The notes under the pieces were generated by a model, which was not told where the DNA came from, did no database searches, and saw only the letters and a program-made list of their open reading frames with translations. The position numbers and the translations under genes are program-made. A DNA stretch of 64,000 bases from Sinohyriopsis cumingii (lineage: Eukaryota > Mollusca > Bivalvia > Unionida > Unionidae), in the NCBI GenBank assembly GCA_028554795.2, contig CM068831.1:61126769-61190768 (forward strand). Direction: 5' to 3'. Shown in pieces: positions 56,276 through 64,000 of this stretch; position 1 is the stretch's first letter, and each line of letters opens with the position of its first letter.

Positions 56276-56349
56276 GACTCTGCTAAACTTCCTGGGTGCT
56301 GAGATAGGTGGAGACTGAGTATTACTCGAGGATACACCACCCAACTGAG

Positions 56350-57540
56350 GATCAGTATCCTCCATTCTCTCTGTCAGTGTCTTTACATAGGAACAAAGTC
56401 TCTGATGCAGGGGTAGAAAGTGCAACCTCTTTTTTGGGGATTACAACATCCCGCTGAGACAGACTGAGGGAATACTGCTGGTCAGGGGTTAAATTGGTTT
56501 CCTGCAAAGTGGAACCAACTGTCTCAGTGAGAAATGACTGGGGGTTTCTGAGTCTGTTAACCCGGGGCTTGGGATCAGGTTCATAATCAGGTATGGGCAG
56601 GAAATTGGTATACATTACCAACTCAGTATCTGAGTGTTCTGAACTGGGGATCTGAGGTTGATAGGATTGATTGGGGTTTGGCTTTTCAGGACTTTTTTGG
56701 ACCAGGAGAGCTAGGGAAAGGTGGAAGGAAGTTAAAAGGAAGCAAGAGGTTCCTGTGAAGGATTCTCATGTTTCTTTTGCCATTTTCTCTCTGTACCCTG
56801 TAGACTGGTATGTCAGGGTTGGTAATCTGCCTGACTATGTAAGGGTGGTGTTCCCAGTGGTCAATCAGTATATGCTTTCCGTGGAATGCAACTTTCTTGA
56901 CAAGTATGAGGTGGGGTTGTTGACTTTTAGCTTGGCGGTTCAAACTTATCGGTTGTCAACATCCTTGTTATGTGCAGCCTATTTCCTGGCCTCTTCAGCA
57001 GCACATCTGTAAGCATACTGCAGGCATTGTTCAAGTTTCTGCACATAACTGGCCAGATCTTTGGTACCATCATTTCCTGGATGAGTATCCAAATAGGCAT
57101 TGACAGATAACCCAGGATGCCAACATTAAAAAATGGGGGGGGGGGGGACTACCCAGTGGTATCACATTTGGTGGCATTGTAGGCCTGGATGATTGCTCTG
57201 ATGTACGATTTCCAGTCCAATTTGTGGTCAGCTTCCAGTATACCAAGCATTTTTAACATGGTTTGGTTGAAACGCTCAGAAAAACTGTTCCCCTGGTGTG
57301 ATATGGAGTAGTACGAGCTTTGGCTACTCCAGCTAACTTGCATATGAGCCTTTCAGGGAAAGAATAAAACTTAAAGAAATATTCATAAAGGGTCTTGGTG
57401 GTTGTCTGGGCTGTCTGGTTGTGGCAGGAAACAGCTTGAGCATACCTGATGAAATGATCTGTGTTCACAAGAATATGCTCTAAACCACCCTTTGACCTTT
57501 CAAGTGATCAGAAGTCCATGCAAACCAGCACCCAAATAAA
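56350..57540 (-). mobile_element. Ty3/Gypsy integrase region, decayed
   Basis: Minus-strand pieces run from about 57540 downward. The integrase core start has CMDF, then NTDHFIRYAQA. The next part of the core is KLAGVAKARTTPYH and an ERFNQTMLKMLG stretch with the catalytic Glu. The C-terminal region at 56686-56943 has DHWEHHPYIV, PDIPVYRVQRENG and ILHRNLLLPF. A polar tail at 56352-56621 is the pol 3' end. The stretch holding the second catalytic Asp (SDQG region) is missing between FPERL and ICKLAG, so this is a deletion copy. No LTR was found. Confidence 0.85.
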
Positions 57541-58365
57541 ACGTAAATGAATTCTTACAAACGGTTTCAGTTTATACACTACTATTAGTACTACTGTGCT
57601 GGTAAAATAAACGCAATCATTTTACTAAACCACGAAAACTGATAACGGTCACAAATGTGTATGACGTGTATACAGTATGGTTTAATTTCAATTCGAATTT
57701 CAAAACTTATCTATTAAAAAATATAAAGGTACACAAAATTTCATAGTTACGGTTCAAAATCAAATTCTAATACTACTACTACTAATAATAATAATAATAA
57801 AGCGAGCTTACAATTCAACTAATCCACGAAAACTGATAACTCTACCAATGATGGTCTAATTTCATATCGTACTTAAAATTTTTTTTATAACTAGAAAACA
57901 AAATAAAATGTAATTATCATCGCTGAAATGAAACATAAAATGAGTTATTAGTAACTGTTAACATATATACACTACCGGTCACTAACATAATAAATTTAAA
58001 GTAGCACGTCTCAATGTCGAAATCACCCACGTTACTTTTTCAAAGCAAAATGTCCAATGACAACCGTTATTTCAAGCAAGATATTTTGCAGATTTGCGTA
58101 AATGAATTTCTCTGTTTCGCTATGGAACAGCATTGGCTGTGTATGTTTAATTAATAACTTTTATAGCTTAATATTAGCTATATGATAGAGTAGGTGGATT
58201 TTAAATGAGTGAGTAAACTATAATAAAAAGTGGTGAGAAAATATAGGGACAGTACACATACTTTATACTACAATACTTTTAGGTGTATTATATTCAATAG
58301 TGCATTTAATTAATCCAATCCTAACTAATCTCATATGTTTTAATTAATTAATTAATTAATTAATC

Positions 58366-58399
<34 letters not shown>

Positions 58400-59985
58400 T
58401 AATTTCATTTAAAAAATATATAATTTATACTACAAATACATTAAGGGTATTTAATCATAACAAGTGATTTTAATTATTCCTTTCCTAATTGATCCTACTT
58501 GTCCTAACATCAAACAAATTCAATTAAAGTGGATTAAAAAGAGGAATAATTGTTTCATATTTAAAGCATGATAATTTGATTTATAAACAAGTGATAATAA
58601 AGATTATACAAATGTCTTCACTCACCTTAATTAGACATGTTACATATTTGCACCTTATGAAGTTCCCATGTTGTTTCTTCATGCAACCTTTTAATTGCAG
58701 CTTCCTCCCCATGTACAAAATAACAAATATTGTGTTAGGACTTATTAATGAGTAATGCAGTGTTAATACTTACTCTTTTGTTATCATTGAATGTTATCGT
58801 GTGAGACAAATCGCAAACCAGTAAGTCAACTTATTTTATTTTCTGTCTACAATTTAAAATTATTAAAATTGTGCAAGTTTAAATGAATGTAAATATTTAA
58901 TTTCAAGTTCATTGTAAATAATTTTACATCTGAATATAGCTTATTTAAAGTCAGCATTCTTGATATATGTCAGCATATTAATTATTAATGTCATCTAATT
59001 ATTTTAGTTTACTAATTAAATTTAAAGAAAGAAAGTAATATTATGATACATACTGATACTGATGCAAGGTTACAAGAAAAAAAGTAATGTTAAGTGGTAA
59101 TTCAATATGTTTCTTGTTGTATCATGTTTGGACAGTTGTAAATATTGTTTACTCATTGTTACAAATGCATTCTTCTTTTTCTTATTCTTCCGTTTCCTAA
59201 GTACGTTCGGGGGTCCTTTATGCATATTAGTTACCTCAAAAGAAGCTTCTTATCTATGCAGATTACTAAGCTAAAATGATCGGTCCCTCAGCCAATACGA
59301 ATATGAGAACTCGCGAGACAAATCTAGCTACAGCTGATCGTTCGAGGCTGATCGCCAGAAATGAGTTGTACTAAGGTGACGCTATACAGTTTCGCATTTT
59401 CCATAGGTTAGGATTTTAAAGAAAACCAATTTCCCCGGCTTTCCTCACTGGTTATACTGGCTATTTAGAAAAGACCTTGTACATCTTAGGTATAATGCAA
59501 AGAACCTTTACTTCCCTTTATTTTGGTGTATGATTGATGGGTGTACTATGGGTTATAGAGTATACAGCTTGGCCTTACTTCAGATGTGCATCTTTCAAAA
59601 AAGTGCTAGCTCTACTTGGTCATTTTCACTTCCTGAACTTCAGAGGTAAATTGTATAAAAAGGAGCCGATAACTTTTTTTTACATTTTATATATTTGGTA
59701 ATTCATTCATTGCACTTTCAGAAGCTGGTATTGTCTAGTCTGGCAAAATTCATTTTCCCTATTTTAATAGCTGCTATGTATAGTGTACTTTAGACTAATT
59801 CAGGCTGATTTTTTAACACAAGGGAGCAGTCATTTTATTTAGCAGTGTGCAATTTCCAAAGTACAATATCAAAAGAAATATCATCCACATTACATTAATG
59901 TAGCATAGAGGTATGCCAACATTCTCTCCATTGTGCATGTTTTAAATGCAAACTACTTCACCTTATATACGTCACTCTCTCAAAA
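57541..59985. other. Very AT-rich noncoding stretch
   Basis: It includes a (TAAT)n/(AAT)n run at about 58342-58397. No coding signal was seen. Confidence 0.5.
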
Positions 59986-59989
59986 GTAC

Positions 59990-60105
59990 ATATTATCTGG
60001 TGAGCGCCCCCTAAGTCAGGCGAACGCCGACGCCATATTGTCACGTGATCAAAACAAATGGCCTCACATGGAGAGATCTCGGTAATCCTACCGTAACACA
60101 TTTAT
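59990..60105 (+). promoter_or_regulatory. Possible host promoter or first exon
   Basis: This is a local island of higher GC and CpG in an AT-rich region. It holds a YY1-like GCCATATTG, an E-box TCACGTGA, and an ATG in good context (CAAATGG, near 60056) followed by a short open frame with a possible splice donor (TCG then GTAATC). It is speculative, as downstream exons could not be joined in phase. Confidence 0.2.
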
Positions 60106-62860
60106 TGCTTTAATATTCTGTTTGTTAGTGAGACAATGCGAACTTTACTAATACTTTCGATTTGAACTATAGCAGTAGTTATCTTGTGTTCAAGCTTAAC
60201 CAGCAAATCGGCTACGTAGGTATTTTTACAAATATTTCTACAATTAGGCGAAGACGAAGTATAGGAATACACACAACACTATTTTTTTAATATTGCACGT
60301 TTCCCATTATGTCATCTCAAAAATTCATTTTCCAATCGATTCCTTGATAAGTTTTACGTCGAAATTGATATGAGGTTATGTACGGCAGCTTTAATTTTGC
60401 CAAAGATTAAGACGAAAATATCTTCCCCATTTTACCAGGGGTGAGGGTAATGATTGTTTTGCAAATATTGCATATTTCACACTGCGTCATCTAAAATATT
60501 CTAGCTGCAATGAATTCCTTGACCAATTTTATATAAATATGTATATATTGTTTTCCATGACAGCCGAAATTTTGTCAAATATTAGGATAGATTTAACAAC
60601 CATCTTCTACGAAAGGGCAAAAGTGACGACATTTTGTCAAATATTCCACATTTCGACTGCATCGTGCATGGCTTTCCATTTGCGAAAGATTATTTGACAA
60701 TTATTACGTCGGAACTGGTATCAGGTGATAGATGACACCTTAATTGGCTAAAGGTTAATATCAGATCCCTTCAATAAAGGGGGGGGGGAATGTTGCCAAA
60801 AATGAACAATTTAGGCAGCAGCATCTGAATATTTCATTGCAATAAATTCTTGGACCAATTTTACATTGATATTAATATATTGTTCTATGTAACAGCACAG
60901 GTTTTGCCTAAGATTAATCATGATTTAGCTAGGAGTTCCTCAAAGAGAGTAGTAAGTTGGTAAAATGATTCAGGGGCACTTTGTACATAAAAAGGTACAT
61001 GTTTTTGCAATAAAAGGACTTGATGCATCTTATTCAGTTTTGGATATCACCTTTCAAGGAAAAAGAGGTAAAACGTCATTCATGATTTTATGTTAGATTA
61101 TATAAACATTAAAAATAAGAGGAGTCAATATAAAACAACAAAGTTTAAAGGAATTGTTTAAGAATTGTGTTGAGAGTCAGAGGGGAGAAGTTTAGAAATG
61201 CATGGGGGGGGGTAAATGATTCCTCTGTTCATGTATAGCTAGCACTTATTAAAACTAAAACACTAGCCTTCATTTATGAGGGTTCGCGGGAGGCTTGGAT
61301 TGAGGTTGAATATGGAATGACAAATCTCATTTTGACTGATTCATCCAAAATGTACCAAATTGGTAAAATCTTATTTGTTCTGGTGTTCTGTGTTTACATA
61401 GGCATGTTTTTATTAAAAAACAAGCATTAAATTAAAATATACATACATGCCAAAGTTTATGATGAAATCTTCATGGTATTAAGTTAAATGAATATCCTTT
61501 TGTTAAGGGAACTTAAAATTAATGTTGTATGTTTAATGACTGACAATAAAACAAGATATGTGAAGCATTTATCATAAAAAAGATGCTTTCAATAATATCT
61601 TTATTATATCTATATTTTTTTCACAACATAAAATGGTTACAAAATTAATAATAATTATTGTGTCATTTGAAAATACACTGAATTGGTTCTTTGATACCTA
61701 GTGAAAATAAAAAATAAAAAACATGTTTCTTGAAATGTTCTAATTTGATTTTTTAGAATGGAGCATCATCCTAGTTTCCACACCTATTGTAAAAGAGAGA
61801 GGTCATCACCAACAGGAAATACTCCAGTGCAGACAGAGGTATATTACATTATGTATTTACAGTTGTAGTTGGCAACATTCTGTACTCATTCACTTTACAC
61901 AAAGTTTGAATGTCTATCCTCGAGGTTTGCGTTCAAGACCTTGTTTAAGGAGATTATAATTTTATGTTGATACTCAATTTGCCTCAGATCTGTTACAAAA
62001 GTGAAACATATTCTCTTAAAACTATACATGAATTTTTTGGCATTTAACTCATCAGTAAGACAAGTAATTAAGTATTAATTAAAATCAATTGTTTATCATT
62101 ATTTATGCATTTGTAAGGTACACATGGGAATATAAAAAGTATTTATTATTATAATGAAGTACTGTAATGAAAAATCATGTAATCACTCTATATATCTGAC
62201 TGTTTACCATGCCATTATTATATGCATACATCAAACACAGTGTGACACTTGCATTTACTGTATTGCAAGACCACTGTATTGTATTTTATGATATCATGTG
62301 TGTTTTTACATTGAGATATAAATGACATATAAGCACACATTTAATTGGCTTATAGCTTGTAATCCAGTATTATTTTCATTATATACACTTTGTATTATCT
62401 GGGTTCTTATTATAGTTATTAGCAGGTAATTTTCATACATTATTATGCAGTTAACAGCCTTGTAACATTAAGGGTTGAAAATGTGGCCTTTATTTCCAGA
62501 AGACAATAGGTAAATACTTGCATTTTTAAGTAGCAATATGTATTTAACTAACAGTTATTTGTCTTTCCAAATTCTTGATAAAAGTATTTGTTACTGAGTC
62601 TGAGATTTATACGAGAAGTACCAACTCATACTTACAGTTAATTTCAAACATTTTAGCTCATAACTGTTTATTGATTGCAATTCCCAGACCAAAACAGATC
62701 ATAGAAGAAATGGAGCAAAGAAGAGAAGTTAGCAATGATGGAGTTTGGAGGAGCATGGGATACCATCAGCAAATGTTAAATTCTGGGAGGAGTGTGCACA
62801 CAACTTTTTCCAAACTACTGGCCTTGTGAAATCAGGTTACATTTAGCAAAATATGTACAG
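60106..62860. other. AT-rich stretch with possible small exons
   Basis: Segments such as 61757-61838 (preceded by TTTTTTAG, followed by GTATAT) and 62688-62829 (preceded by TTCCCAG) have splice-like borders. They do not join in a continuous reading frame, so no gene is called. G-runs occur near 60780 and 61205. Confidence 0.3.
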
Positions 62861-62868
62861 AATATGAA

Positions 62869-63219
62869 CAGTGGCGTTGCTAGTGGGGTGCGGGGGGTGC
62901 GGACCGCACCGGGTGACACCATCTCAGAGGGGTGACACCAAAATGAAAAAGTGCAAATTTTACAGAGCATACACTGCTCGGTCTAGTCGGATTTCATAAG
63001 CGGATAACTGATCATAGTTAAATACATGACAAGCAGGCACAGCAGTGGCGTCACTAGGGGGATGCGGGGGGTGCAGACTGCACCGGGTGACACCATCAGA
63101 GGGGGTGACACCAAAATGACATTACTAAGGATTCTGTATGGTCTGTTACAGAAGGAGGACCATGGGGGTGACACCATGAAATACCGCACTTGGTGACACC
63201 AGCCTGAGTGACGCCACTG
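62869..63219. mobile_element. hAT-type MITE with 8-bp target duplication
   Basis: The ends are CAGTGGCGTTGC and GTGACGCCACTG in inverted orientation. They are flanked on both sides by AATATGAA (62861-62868 and 63220-63227), an 8-bp duplication as made by hAT transposases. A second CAGTGGCGTCACTAG end occurs inside at about 63044, so the left part (CGGGTGACACCATC, GGGGTGACACCAAAATG) is present twice. It has no coding capacity. Confidence 0.85.
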
Positions 63220-63227
63220 AATATGAA

Positions 63228-63856
63228 TCTCTTTGGATCTTAACACTACCTACTTTTTAACTGTACCGTCACCCACTCTGGACCAATATACTTAAATTGA
63301 ATGCATTCCATTAAATAGCTTCATTGAACAACCTTCATAGAATTAATTGTCTGAAATTTGTGCCCTCATCGTTGCATTGTACTGATTAATTTTACAATGG
63401 TACAGTTGCCTGGAGTCATATGCTTTGAGAGCAATGGAGATGTTGGTCAGGTTATTAGTCTGTCCAGATTCTGGAATGTAGGTGTAGAAAAACACTTTGA
63501 TAAAACAATTTATTTACAGCATGTCAAGTAATTATGATACATATTGTGATTTGAAAATATTTTACTAATGGTCTTTGATTAGGAAATATTAGTTTTTATT
63601 GTCAGCTTGGTTTGTTTGTAAACTTTACACTTTGTCTAGGTCTTTACTTTTAAATGCCCATGAATTTCTAAATGCAAGAACTGGTGAATAGTCTTAGTTT
63701 AGTGTATCATAATGGGTGTGGCTTCATTTTCTTGAGTTTGTGTGGCAAAAAGTCTATGATTTATTGCTAGACCATCAAGAATCCAAAGGTTGATTGTTCA
63801 AAGGAATTGTTTGTGGCAATACCCCATTTAATATATTTCCGTGTCTTTGAATCATG
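63228..63856. other. Noncoding stretch
   Basis: Nothing was supported. Confidence 0.5.
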
Positions 63857-64000
63857 TCAGGCATTAATAGCCACTTGTCATAGATCAGGCATTATTAGCC
63901 ATTCATCATAGATCAGGCATTATTAGCCACTTGCCATAGTTCAGGCATTATTAGCCACTTGCCATAGGTCAGACATTATTAGCCAGTTGCCATTGGTAGG
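63857..64000. repeat. 28-bp minisatellite running to the window end
   Basis: TCAGGCATTA-type starts occur at 63857, 63885, 63913, 63941 and 63969, each 28 bp apart. The array may continue beyond the window. Confidence 0.93.

Noticed and set aside
61757..62829. Two-exon host gene
   Set aside because: Joining the segments with splice-like borders leads to an early stop in the phase set by the first segment, and the longer second frame would need an unseen extra exon.

Overview
The window looks like nuclear DNA of an invertebrate animal, most likely a mollusc or another lophotrochozoan (inference). It is AT-rich and intron- or intergene-like, with tRNA-derived SINEs ending in (CA)n, microsatellites, minisatellites, LINE and Ty3/Gypsy debris and a hAT-type MITE. 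No complete host protein gene, tRNA, rRNA or CRISPR array was found.

The main object is a nearly complete integrated DNA virus or transposon of the Polinton/Maverick-adintovirus type at about 6628-22135 (15.5 kb). It is bounded by roughly 245-257 bp terminal inverted repeats (TIRs). From left to right it carries: a packaging ATPase (-); a zinc ribbon joined by a frame change to a parvovirus-like phospholipase A2 domain (+); a retroviral-type integrase (+); a family B polymerase core fused to a superfamily 1 helicase (-); a small Cys-rich zinc protein, a NUMOD/HNH endonuclease and an unknown low-complexity protein (+); a 51-bp repeat array; then a tightly packed minus-strand virion cluster. 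That cluster holds a penton/appendage-like protein, a membrane protein, a coiled-coil fibre, an adenovirus-type cysteine protease, two small minor virion proteins, the double jelly-roll major capsid protein and a large charged protein. The layout fits replication and integration genes on the left and a late virion operon running inward from the right TIR.

The copy looks recent but damaged. There is one in-frame TGA before the last helicase motifs, an Asn where the first catalytic Asp of the integrase is expected, and two A10 runs at which reading frames change. The element is flanked by 883-bp direct repeats, nearly identical and equal in length, that abut the two TIRs. This is far longer than the 5-6 bp target duplication known for Polintons.

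Older relatives lie around it. A broken major capsid gene followed by the next virion gene (1-1557, +) is a different lineage of the same virus type. There is also a fibre N-terminus remnant (29.49-29.77 kb, -) and a phage-tail-fibre-like broken gene (39.24-40.03 kb, +). Retroelements include a decayed Gypsy with integrase upstream of reverse transcriptase (Gmr1-like order, 33-35.4 kb, +), a 5'-truncated CR1/L2-type LINE (54.7-56.3 kb, +) and a Gypsy integrase tail (56.35-57.54 kb, -). The rest is noncoding sequence with simple and tandem repeats, including a 20-bp minisatellite of about 32 units and a 28-bp array that runs to the window end.
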